Shown: positions 16,472 through 25,201 of the stretch, in pieces
How positions within the stretch are numbered: the first letter of the stretch is position 1
How the letters are laid out: every line of letters starts with the position of its first letter
NCBI GenBank assembly: GCA_036496425.1
Contig: DASXLG010000020.1
Coordinates: forward strand, 1 to 64,000
Origin: Terriglobia bacterium
GTDB taxonomy: Bacteria; Acidobacteriota; Terriglobia; 20CM-2-55-15
Reading direction: 5' to 3'
DNA length: 64,000 nucleotides
Position numbers and translations under genes: made by a program
Notes under the pieces: generated by a model
Seen by the model: only the letters and a program-made list of their open reading frames with translations
Database searches by the model: none
Told to the model about the DNA's origin: nothing

Positions 16472-17573
16472 TGACGTTCTGTCCAACGCGATTCGCAGCC
16501 AACTGTATGCGATCTTCCACGCAGGGATGGCTGTAGAAGATAAACTCGATAATCTTATTCGGCGTCTTGTTCGCGAGATTGATCTCCGCCAGCTTCTCCA
16601 TGCTTGAAACGAATGCGAGCGCATCGCCCGTAATATCGAGCGCATAGAGGTCCGCTTCGGTTTCGAGCCGCCGGGAGAAGGAATTGACGAGCGGAAGGAT
16701 CAGCAGGGACACGCCCGACATTACCAGGGCCAACAACGGGAAATTGGCGGCGTCCGCTATGCTTCGAAACCCGAAATGCAGGGAGAGCGCGGGCATGAGC
16801 CGGTGCGCCACATAAAACCCGCCGAAGGTCAGCGCCGATTGCAGTGCGAGGCTTTGCCAGATGTGGTTCTTGACGTGGTGGCACAGCTCGTGGGCCATAA
16901 TCACTTCGATTTCTTCGCCCGAAAAGTTCTCGATCAATGTGTCTGAAACAATGATCCGGCGCGTGTTTCCCCAGCCGACGACGGCCGCGTTCGCCTTTCG
17001 CGTTTTCTCGCCCAGCGCCCACTCGAAAATTCCGCAGACCGCCGTATTGGTGCGGCGGGCGACACGATCGACGCGCTTCTGGAGATCCTGATTTTCGACC
17101 GGCCGAAATTTAAAGAACAACGGTAGGAGAAGCACCGGTGCCAGATTCGTCATCACCACGACGAACATGATGAATACCACGCTTGCATATACCCACCAGT
17201 TCGCCGGGGAGATTCGGAGGAAGCCATAGACGATCTCGACACCGGCGATTCCGAGCGGAATGCTCAGGGCAATCCCTTTCAACTGATCCTTCACCCAGTC
17301 CGCGAGCGACTGGCGTGACAATCCGAAGCGATGCTCCAGGATGTAACCGGAGTAGAAACTCAGGGCCAGATTGAAGACGTTAAAGATCACGCCGAGGCCA
17401 ATGAAATAAATCGCAATGCTGAGCCACGGGGAAGTGGAGATACCTTCGGCAAACTCGCGCAGGCGAATGCTCAGGCCCGAGCTGACGAGATAGACCAGAA
17501 TGGCGACATCGAGAATGAACCCGGTGACGCTCGCAAAACGCTTCTGTGATTCGTATCGTTGCGGCTCGTCCAT
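16467..17573 (-). CDS. M48 family zinc metallopeptidase (Ste24-like)
   Basis: A 368-residue integral membrane protease. About four hydrophobic segments (residues 17-33, 50-72, 100-120 and 128-155) precede the catalytic core. Zinc site: HELCHH with His228, Glu229 and His232, plus Glu304 in ETEAD as third ligand. The arrangement with long N-terminal helices is like Ste24/CAAX-type proteases rather than HtpX (about 290 residues). In bacteria such enzymes are linked to membrane protein quality control; the substrate here is unknown. Upstream there are 70 bases to the hydantoinase B stop. Confidence 0.88.
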   Translation of the reverse strand: MDEPQRYESQKRFASVTGFILDVAILVYLVSSGLSIRLREFAEGISTSPWLSIAIYFIGLGVIFNVFNLALSFYSGYILEHRFGLSRQSLADWVKDQLKGIALSIPLGIAGVEIVYGFLRISPANWWVYASVVFIMFVVVMTNLAPVLLLPLFFKFRPVENQDLQKRVDRVARRTNTAVCGIFEWALGEKTRKANAAVVGWGNTRRIIVSDTLIENFSGEEIEVIMAHELCHHVKNHIWQSLALQSALTFGGFYVAHRLMPALSLHFGFRSIADAANFPLLALVMSGVSLLILPLVNSFSRRLETEADLYALDITGDALAFVSSMEKLAEINLANKTPNKIIEFIFYSHPCVEDRIQLAANRVGQNVS

Positions 17574-17643
17574 AAGAACACTCGCTATTCAAGATATACG
17601 CAACGAGCTTTTTAATTTCAATCGGTGTCTTTGCTAATTCTTG

Positions 17644-19212
17644 TCAGCTTGCGCCCCACCCTCCGCCGCCCGGTGTCTGGATGGAAAGGATATCGCCGGG
17701 CTCGCACCACACAGTGACCTTGGACGGCAATTCTTCCGTTCTGCCACCAACCCGCGTGAGAACGTTTCTGCCCGGGGCTCCTGGAAGACCACCATTCAAT
17801 CCATAAGGAGAAAATTGACGCCGGTCACATAAAAGCGTTACCTGAGCCCTGGCCAGGAATTGCACTTCACGAATCACTCCGTCGCCACCGCACCATTTGC
17901 CGCGTCCACCCGATTCACGGCGGAGACCATAGCTGACCACGCGGATCGGGCAGGCATGTTCCAGGGCCTCGATCGGCGTATTCAACGAATTCGTCATGTG
18001 CGTATGAACACCGGAAAGCCCGTCCATTCCCGGCCGGGCCCCCATGCCGCCGGAGACAGTTTCGTAGTAGGCAACCGGCTGATTCGTGCGCGGGTCGACG
18101 GCGCCGAACGTAAAGTTATTCATCGTGCCCTGGCTCGCCGCAGGAATCCGATCGGGCATCGCTTCCGCGAGACATTTATATAGAACATCGACAATACGCT
18201 GTGACGTCTCCACGTTTCCGCCGCAAACAGCAGCCGGAGGACGCGCATTCACGATCGTGCCTTCCGGCGCGATGATCTCGAGCGGACGCATGCCGCCCGC
18301 ATTCGACGGGATTGAAACCGCGACCAGCGTCCGGAACACATAGAAGACTGCAGAGGCAGTGATCGCATATACCGCGTTGACGCTTCCTTCCGCCTGCGGC
18401 CCTGAATTCGAAAAATCGATCGACGCGCGATTTCCTTTGATACGGATCTTCACACGGATCGCGATCTCCCGGTCGGTGATGCCGTCGTTATCGAGAAAAT
18501 CCTCGGCTTCGTAAGTGCCGTCCGGAATCAACGAGATCGCGTGCCGCGTCATACGCTCGCTGTAGTTCAGGATTTCGGCGACATAACGCCGGACTTCCGG
18601 CCACCCGTATTTGTCCACGATTTCAGCAAGACGCCGTTCGCCGGTTCGATTCGCGCCGATCATGGCGGCCAGGTCGCCTTCCCGCTCGTCCGGAGTCCGT
18701 ACATTGGCAAGAACGATGTCCCAGACATCGCGATTGATCACACCTCCGGACATCAAAGTGACGGGAGGGATGCGCAGACCCTCCTGATAGATTTCCTCCG
18801 CCAGCGGCATGGATCCCGCAGACATGCCTCCGATATCCGACTGGTGGGCACGCGACGCGACATAGAACAGGAGTCTCTCTTTCACAAAAACCCCGGAGAC
18901 GATAGTCACGTCCGGCAGATGCGTCCCGCCTTTGTACGGATCGTTGAGGATGATCATGCCGCCGGGCCGGATCTCGCGATTCACGATCGCCGCTTTGACG
19001 GAAAGCGGCATCGAGCCGAGATGCACCGGCATGTGATCGCCCTGCGCAACCATGTCGCCGCGGGCGTCGAAGATGGCGCACGAATAATCGCGGCGCTCCT
19101 TGATGTTGGGTGAGAAGGCCGTGCGCTTGAGCGTGGCTCCCATTTCTTCCGCAATGGCATGGAAGAGGCTTTTGAAGATTTCAAGCTGAACAGGATTAAG
19201 TAACGTCGCCAT
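17644..19212 (-). CDS. hyuB: Hydantoinase/oxoprolinase B subunit
   Basis: A 522-residue protein starting at the ATG at 19212, where TGAGG, overlapping the hyuA stop, serves as ribosome binding site. An upstream start at 19275 would duplicate hyuA coding sequence. Hallmarks are NPVQLEIFKSLFHAIAEEMG, SPNIKERRDYSCAIFD, GDHMPVHLGSMP, GMIILNDPYKGGTHLPD and the Gly-rich end QTPGGGGWG. With the A subunit it hydrolyses a cyclic amide (N-methylhydantoin, 5-oxoproline or a related ring) using ATP. The exact substrate is not predictable. Confidence 0.92.
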   Translation of the reverse strand: MATLLNPVQLEIFKSLFHAIAEEMGATLKRTAFSPNIKERRDYSCAIFDARGDMVAQGDHMPVHLGSMPLSVKAAIVNREIRPGGMIILNDPYKGGTHLPDVTIVSGVFVKERLLFYVASRAHQSDIGGMSAGSMPLAEEIYQEGLRIPPVTLMSGGVINRDVWDIVLANVRTPDEREGDLAAMIGANRTGERRLAEIVDKYGWPEVRRYVAEILNYSERMTRHAISLIPDGTYEAEDFLDNDGITDREIAIRVKIRIKGNRASIDFSNSGPQAEGSVNAVYAITASAVFYVFRTLVAVSIPSNAGGMRPLEIIAPEGTIVNARPPAAVCGGNVETSQRIVDVLYKCLAEAMPDRIPAASQGTMNNFTFGAVDPRTNQPVAYYETVSGGMGARPGMDGLSGVHTHMTNSLNTPIEALEHACPIRVVSYGLRRESGGRGKWCGGDGVIREVQFLARAQVTLLCDRRQFSPYGLNGGLPGAPGRNVLTRVGGRTEELPSKVTVWCEPGDILSIQTPGGGGWGAS

Positions 19213-19217
19213 TTTCC

Positions 19218-21185
19218 TCACAGCCCGCGCCATTCCAGCACCAGATTCGAGTGAGCATCCACTCGACACCGGCACCCCGTCGGCACCAGCGTCGTCGAGC
19301 TGTATTCCCCGATGACTGCCGGGCCATCAATAACGTGGCCATACCCCAGAGCCTCCCGATCATAGATTCCCGCCTTCACCTGCTTGCTTTCCATCCAAAC
19401 CCAACGCGTGTCCATCGCGCGCGCCTTGCCACGCGCTTTCGCCACCTTCTCGAACTTCGGCTTCGGCCTGCGTCCGGCGAACACGGCTCTCACGTTGACG
19501 AGTTCCACATCCTTTCCCGGACTCGAATACCCATACCGGCGTTCGTGAACTCTATGGAATTGATCGACAAAACCTGGGCCCAGCGGTATCGTCAGCTCGT
19601 AGGCTTGGCCGCGGTACCTCAAATCCACAAAATCATCTGACTGAATTTCGCTTTTTTTGAAACCTTCCCGGGCCATTTCCTCGTGTCCCTTTTTATGCAG
19701 TTCGCGGAAAGCGCTCTTCAACTTCCCTGCGGAGCCGTTCGCTTCGATGAGGAGCGTCCGCGAGTAGTCCTTCCGCACATCCGCAAGAAGCAATCCCAAT
19801 GCGGACAGCGCGCCCGGGAAACGCGGAACCACCACACGTTTCATCCCCAGGCCGCGGGCCAGATGTGCGGCGTGCAATCCGCCGGCGCCGCCAAAGCAAA
19901 ACAACGTGAAGTCACGAGGATCGTAGCCGCGTTCGACGGAAACCAGCCGGATCGCCTGAATCATGCTGTTATTCACGACGTCGATCACGCCCTGCGCGAG
20001 TTCTTCCGGATTTTTCCAGCGGCGGGTCCAGGAAAGCTTCTTCAAAACCGGGACGATCCGGTCCGTCGCCAGCGTCATCGCTCCACCGAGAAAAAATTCA
20101 GGAAGCAGGCGGCCCAGAATCACGTTGGCATCGGTCACCGTGAGGCGCTCGCCTTTGCCGTAGCAGATCGGACCCGGCTCGGCGCCGGCGCTTTCCGGTC
20201 CGACCTTGAGCGCGCCTCCAGGATCCAGTTCCGCAATGGATCCCCCACCCGCGCCGACGGTATGGATATCCATCATCGCAATACCGACGGGAAGGCCGTC
20301 GACTTCGCTCTCGTGCGTGACTTTGATTTCACCCTCGCAAAGCGATACATCCGTGGAGGTGCCGCCCATATCAAACGTGACGATCTTCGGATAGCCTGAA
20401 ACCTGCGCGACGTGAAAGGCGCCCACGACACCGCCCGCCGGGCCGGAGAGGATCGTTCGCACCGGTTCATCCGCCGCCGTTACCGATTGGACCGCTCCGC
20501 CGTTGGACTGCATCACGCGCAATGGAGATTTCGTCAGACCCGCCTGCAAACGGTTCAGATACCGGCTCATCAACGGAGCGAGATAGGCATTGATCACCGT
20601 CGTGGAGGTGCGTTCGTATTCCCGATACTCCGGAAGAATCTTTGACGAGAGTGAAATCGGAAGTCCCATGGGCTCCATGGCGCGAAGGATCGCATTCTCG
20701 TGTTCGTCATTGGCAAAGGAGTACAAGAGCGAGACTGCAATCGATTCAACATTCTGTTGCTGGAGATATTCGCTGAGATTCTGAAGATGCCGGTGGTCGA
20801 GCGGCTTTTGAATGGAGCCGTCATACAGCGTGCGTTCCCGGATTCCGAAACGCAGCCCGTCGGGCACCAGCGGAGCGGGACGCGTGACGAAAATATTGTA
20901 GAGTTCCCGCCGGGTCTGGCGGCCGATCACCAGGATGTCCTCGAAGCCTTCCGTCGTCAGAAGCGCTGTGCGCGCGCCTTTGCGCTCCAGTAGCGCATTG
21001 GTCGCGACGGTCGAGCCGTGAATGACTTCCTGAACCGCGTCCTGCTCGAGACGAGCAAGCCCCTTCATGATCGCGGCGTCGGGCTCCTGCGGCGTGGAGA
21101 GTTCTTTGAACATTTCGATTCTGCCGCCGCGGATGACGACAAAGTCGGTGAATGTTCCACCTGTATCGACGCCGATTCTCAGCAA
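19218..21185 (-). CDS. hyuA: Hydantoinase/oxoprolinase A subunit (ATPase)
   Basis: A 655-residue protein with the phosphate-binding GVDTGGTFTD at 5-14, the central VTFDMGGTSTDVSL and the adenosine region FCFGGAGGLHAAHLARGLG of the hydantoinase A/oxoprolinase family. It supplies ATP hydrolysis for ring opening by the B subunit. It lies between an M16-like gene (six-base gap upstream) and hyuB (stop and Shine-Dalgarno overlapping), so the three form one transcription unit. Confidence 0.92.
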   Translation of the reverse strand: MLRIGVDTGGTFTDFVVIRGGRIEMFKELSTPQEPDAAIMKGLARLEQDAVQEVIHGSTVATNALLERKGARTALLTTEGFEDILVIGRQTRRELYNIFVTRPAPLVPDGLRFGIRERTLYDGSIQKPLDHRHLQNLSEYLQQQNVESIAVSLLYSFANDEHENAILRAMEPMGLPISLSSKILPEYREYERTSTTVINAYLAPLMSRYLNRLQAGLTKSPLRVMQSNGGAVQSVTAADEPVRTILSGPAGGVVGAFHVAQVSGYPKIVTFDMGGTSTDVSLCEGEIKVTHESEVDGLPVGIAMMDIHTVGAGGGSIAELDPGGALKVGPESAGAEPGPICYGKGERLTVTDANVILGRLLPEFFLGGAMTLATDRIVPVLKKLSWTRRWKNPEELAQGVIDVVNNSMIQAIRLVSVERGYDPRDFTLFCFGGAGGLHAAHLARGLGMKRVVVPRFPGALSALGLLLADVRKDYSRTLLIEANGSAGKLKSAFRELHKKGHEEMAREGFKKSEIQSDDFVDLRYRGQAYELTIPLGPGFVDQFHRVHERRYGYSSPGKDVELVNVRAVFAGRRPKPKFEKVAKARGKARAMDTRWVWMESKQVKAGIYDREALGYGHVIDGPAVIGEYSSTTLVPTGCRCRVDAHSNLVLEWRGL

Positions 21186-21191
21186 ATCGCC

Positions 21192-23012
21192 TCAGAAGTA
21201 GATGCGGGCCACATCCTGGATGAGGTCACGATTGACGGATGAAAGATCGGGCACGGTTCCCTGCGGATCCCGCTCCCAAATCAAGGCCTGCATATCAGGC
21301 ATTGCAAGCCGGAAACGGTGAACGGCGACTTCGCGGGCCCAGCTGAAGTATTTTTCCGCTGGGGGAGTCGTTCCGGCCATTTTGATCCAGTCCAGAATCT
21401 GCGCGCGTTTGCCGCTGTCGGCCGTGATTTGAAGCGTGGAGCCTTCCGTCGCATCGATGCGGAGCTTCGCCTCCTTCCACCATCCGGCATCGATCAGTTT
21501 CAGGTCGAGCATCGTTTTCAGGATAAACAGCGCCGGAAGATCGCCGGAGGATACTTTGCCCTTCGGCACGCCCGTCGGACCGCTGGTGCTGCCTTTGAAG
21601 TTGCTCCATAGCTGCCGCGCGTTTTCGAGAGACGCCGGCGGAGCCAGAACCAGAATACGTTCTGCGCGAAAGCCCGAGAATGTTTTCAGATCGGCGGCAG
21701 CAGGCTCGTGATCGAAGCGCGTCATCGAACCGCCGGCAACGAAGACTGCATTCGTATTGCTGCGAACCAGAGACACGCCCGACGAAAGACGTTCTGCAAC
21801 GGGTGTCGCTGTCGAAGCGTCGGTGTGTACGGGAAATGCCGCAATCGCGATCTCGAGGTCCGGTTTCGGCTTCGCGCTATCAGGCTCGCGTGACTGCTCT
21901 TGATCCTTCGCCCTATCGGGCTCGGGCTTCGCGGGCGGAGCCGGGGACGCGCTCGCCAGCGGCTCGACCGAGACTGTTGTCGATTTCGGCGTGGGCGCCC
22001 AGGTTGCGACCACGCGATTCATCAGGAGCAGATCCCGCGCCGCGGCGCGCAGGTCGTCCGGCGTCATTCCCTGGAGCCACTGCACGCCTTCATCGCGGCG
22101 ATCGGCGATACCATGGCTGGCAAACCATTCCTGTACGTCCTTGCTGTCGAGATATTCGAATGCGTCCTGCCTTGCCGCGTTCAGGTCCCCGAGGCTCGCC
22201 CGGGTGAACTGCAGCCGCTCCAGTTCCTGAAGCAGATTGGCTTCCGCCGGCTCCGGGAACTGTCCGGCGCTCAGCGGCAGTTCGATGCGGTAGTAGTAGG
22301 GACGGACGTTGAGAGGCAATAACGTCTGCACTGGCAGGGTCACCACCCGATGGATCAATTTATCCAGCAGCAGAAGCAGGTACCACTCCTTGTAGAACAC
22401 CGCCGGAGCGGGAGCGGCAAAAATGACGGCGCCGGACGCAAGGTCCGACTTGAATCGCAGCGTGCGTTCTGCTGCAAGACGCGGCGCCGGCTCCTGCGGC
22501 CGGTTCGCCGATCCGCGCCGCGGAATCGCAGCGAGCGCATCAAGCAATGATTTTGGCGCCGGGACGGAACTCAGGACGAAGGCATCGCCGGTGGCGTACT
22601 CGGGCTCGGACACATTCGCTCCAAGCAAGGCATCGCGGATTTCTTCTTCGACCCTGGCGCGAAAATCCGCAGCGGTAACTGGAGAATTTCCGGCGTCCTC
22701 GGAGGGGACATCTTTGAAGAGCCCCGGCAAGTGTTCAAACAACACCGGCGCCGACCAGGATGGGGCCACGATCCGCACCGCCGTGCGATCGATTTCATTC
22801 AGGAACTGAATGTCGCCGCCGACTGCATACGCATCAACCAGAAGGGCTTTTGCAGCACCGGTCGAGGAAAAATCTGCGAGGCCTCCCGAAGCGTATCCGG
22901 CAACGATCTCGACCGCATCGGAGCCCGCTGGAAGGCTGTCGATCCGGATCCCGTTCGGCAGTGCCGAGGCGAAAAACAGTAAGCCAAGGACGGCGGAAAT
23001 GGGCGGAAACAC
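21192..23012 (-). CDS. Exported M16-like (insulinase fold) protein without active site
   Basis: A 606-residue protein with an N-terminal signal peptide (VLGLLFFASALP). The start of the mature part (LPNGIRIDSLPAGSDAVEIVAGYASGGLADFSSTGAAKALL) follows the first strand-helix unit of M16 peptidases. Where active M16 enzymes carry HxxEH, this sequence has none, and I find no HxxEH or HxxxE zinc site elsewhere. A Pro/Glu/Lys-rich linker at about 345-380 separates two halves, as in two-module M16 proteins. It may be the inactive partner or chaperone subunit of an M16 heterodimer; no active partner is in the window. It heads the hyuAB operon. Confidence 0.6.
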   Translation of the reverse strand: MFPPISAVLGLLFFASALPNGIRIDSLPAGSDAVEIVAGYASGGLADFSSTGAAKALLVDAYAVGGDIQFLNEIDRTAVRIVAPSWSAPVLFEHLPGLFKDVPSEDAGNSPVTAADFRARVEEEIRDALLGANVSEPEYATGDAFVLSSVPAPKSLLDALAAIPRRGSANRPQEPAPRLAAERTLRFKSDLASGAVIFAAPAPAVFYKEWYLLLLLDKLIHRVVTLPVQTLLPLNVRPYYYRIELPLSAGQFPEPAEANLLQELERLQFTRASLGDLNAARQDAFEYLDSKDVQEWFASHGIADRRDEGVQWLQGMTPDDLRAAARDLLLMNRVVATWAPTPKSTTVSVEPLASASPAPPAKPEPDRAKDQEQSREPDSAKPKPDLEIAIAAFPVHTDASTATPVAERLSSGVSLVRSNTNAVFVAGGSMTRFDHEPAAADLKTFSGFRAERILVLAPPASLENARQLWSNFKGSTSGPTGVPKGKVSSGDLPALFILKTMLDLKLIDAGWWKEAKLRIDATEGSTLQITADSGKRAQILDWIKMAGTTPPAEKYFSWAREVAVHRFRLAMPDMQALIWERDPQGTVPDLSSVNRDLIQDVARIYF

Positions 23013-23098
23013 TTAATGAGACTAACTTTTGCCGGATGCGTTTACAAGGATGAATATGCTAGATTTCGAAGCTTGATCCCTACAACAAGGAGATATTC

Positions 23099-25198
23099 GT
23101 GAACGTCTACGAAGGCAAAAACATTCGCAATGTGGGCATCGTGGGACACGGAGGAAGTGGCAAGACCTCGCTGGTTTCCGCGATGCTATTCGATACCGGT
23201 GCCACCAATCGCCTTGGTCGCGTAGACGACGGGAATGCCCCGACGGATTACGACGAAGATGAAATCGAGCGCAAAATCACCATCTCGACGAAGCTCGCAT
23301 TCTGCGAGTGGAACAAAAACAAGATCAACGTTCTCGATACACCCGGCTTCGGCAACTTCATCCAGGAAGCCCGCGGCGCACTGCGCGTTGCGGACGCGGC
23401 GATCGTTGTGGTCGACGCCGTATCCGGCGTCATGGTGCAGACGGAAAAATCCTGGGCCTATGCCGAGGAATTTCAACTGCCCCGCCTGATCGTCGTCAAC
23501 CGCATGGACCGTGATACAGCGAGCTTCGAACGATCGCTCGAGTCGATTCAGCAGACGCTCGGCCGGCTGTGCGTGCCCATTCAAATCCCTCTTGGCGCAG
23601 AAAAGGGATTCAAAGGCGTTGCGGACCTCGTCCAGATGAAGGCCTTCGTATATCAGACCGACGGCTCCGGCAAATTCAGCGAATCGGCGATTCCCGCCGA
23701 CGTTGCCGCGCGCGCTCAGGAATACCGCGACAAATTAATCGAATCTGTCGCGGAGAGCGACGAAAAGCTGATGGAAAAGTTCTTCGACAGCGGCACGCTT
23801 TCGGATGACGAAATCATCAGCGGCCTCAAAAAACAGGTTTCGGAAGGAAAGCTCTATCCGATCCTCTACACCTCGGCGACGGGCAACATCGGCGTGCAAC
23901 CTTTGATGAATGCGATTTTGAATCTGCTGCCGGATGCCGTCGCGCGCGGAACGGTTGAGGGCAAGGATGCCCACGGCAAGGATGTCGAGAGAAAGATCGC
24001 CGACAGTGAGCCCTTTTCCGCCTTCGTGTTCAAAACATTTTCCGATCCCTTCACCGGCCGCATATCGCTTTACCGCATTTACTCCGGAACACTGACGACG
24101 GAAGTCCAGCCGTACAACGTCAACAAGGGCGTGGTGGAAAGATTCGGCGCGCTCGCGCTGCTTCAGGGCAAGACGCAGGTGAGCGTTCCCAAACTTCACG
24201 CCGGCGACATCGCCGCCGTCGCCAAACTGAAAGAAACACAGACCGGCGATACGCTCTGCGATAAAGCGCACACGATCACATATTCCCCGGTAAAGTGGGT
24301 GGAACCCGTCATTTCGTTCGCCATCGAACCGAAGTCGCGCGGCGACGAAGACAAGATCAGCACCGCCATTCACAAGCTGATGGACGAGGATCTCGGAATC
24401 CGATACTCGCGCGAGCCGCAGACCAAGGAATTCCTGCTGTCAGGGCAGGGCCAGATGCACGTGGAAATGGCCGTTGCGCGGCTGAAGAAACGATTCGGCG
24501 TCGAGGTACTTCTCCATCCCCCCAAGGTTCCCTATCGCGAGACGATCAAGGGCAAAGCCGACGTCCAGGGCAAGCACAAGAAACAGAGCGGCGGCCATGG
24601 TCAATACGGCGACTGCAAGATCCGCATGGAACCCCTTCCGCGCGGCGGCGATTTCGAATTCGTCAACGAGATCTTCGGCGGCTCGATTCCGAGAAATTTC
24701 ATTCCCGCCGTCGAAAAAGGAATCCAGGAAGCGCGGCTGAAAGGCGTGCTCGCGGGATTCCCTACTGTAGATTTCCGCGTGGTGCTCTACGACGGTTCGT
24801 ACCACGACGTCGACTCGTCCGAAATGGCGTTCAAGATCGCCGGTTCACTCGCCTTCAAGAAGGGAATCCGGGAAGCAAGACCGATTCTGCTCGAACCGGT
24901 CATGAACGTCGAAGTCCACGGCCCGGAAGAATTCGCCGGAGACCTGATGGGCGATCTCAACAGCCGCCGCGGCCGCGTTCAGGGCATGGAGGTTCGCGGC
25001 CACACGACGGTCATCAAAGCGCAAGTGCCGCTGGCCGAAATGCTGAGCTACGCCTCCGACCTGACGTCGAAAACCGGGGCCCGCGGCAGCTACTCGATGG
25101 AGTTCAGCCATTACGATGAAGTGCCCGCGCACCTTGCGGATAAGGTCATCGCGAATGCGAAGGCGGGAACCACCGGCGAGGAAGAAGAGGAAGCGTAG
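23099..25198 (+). CDS. Elongation factor G paralogue (EF-G2-like)
   Basis: A 699-residue translational GTPase starting at a GTG with AAGGAGA upstream. G1 is GHGGSGKT (16-23), G3 DTPGF (80-84), G4 NRMD (134-137) and G5 TSATGNIG. The switch I motif is ERKITIS rather than the ERGITI of housekeeping EF-G, and G4 has Arg in place of Lys. These are features of the second EF-G-like subfamily found in several phyla. Domains II-V are present (EPLPRGGDFEFVNEIFGGSIP; GSYSMEFSHYDEVPAHLAD). It lies away from rpsL/rpsG/tuf, supporting a paralogue with an accessory role in elongation or ribosome recycling. Confidence 0.88.
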   Translation: MNVYEGKNIRNVGIVGHGGSGKTSLVSAMLFDTGATNRLGRVDDGNAPTDYDEDEIERKITISTKLAFCEWNKNKINVLDTPGFGNFIQEARGALRVADAAIVVVDAVSGVMVQTEKSWAYAEEFQLPRLIVVNRMDRDTASFERSLESIQQTLGRLCVPIQIPLGAEKGFKGVADLVQMKAFVYQTDGSGKFSESAIPADVAARAQEYRDKLIESVAESDEKLMEKFFDSGTLSDDEIISGLKKQVSEGKLYPILYTSATGNIGVQPLMNAILNLLPDAVARGTVEGKDAHGKDVERKIADSEPFSAFVFKTFSDPFTGRISLYRIYSGTLTTEVQPYNVNKGVVERFGALALLQGKTQVSVPKLHAGDIAAVAKLKETQTGDTLCDKAHTITYSPVKWVEPVISFAIEPKSRGDEDKISTAIHKLMDEDLGIRYSREPQTKEFLLSGQGQMHVEMAVARLKKRFGVEVLLHPPKVPYRETIKGKADVQGKHKKQSGGHGQYGDCKIRMEPLPRGGDFEFVNEIFGGSIPRNFIPAVEKGIQEARLKGVLAGFPTVDFRVVLYDGSYHDVDSSEMAFKIAGSLAFKKGIREARPILLEPVMNVEVHGPEEFAGDLMGDLNSRRGRVQGMEVRGHTTVIKAQVPLAEMLSYASDLTSKTGARGSYSMEFSHYDEVPAHLADKVIANAKAGTTGEEEEEA

Positions 25199-25201
25199 AT
25201 C

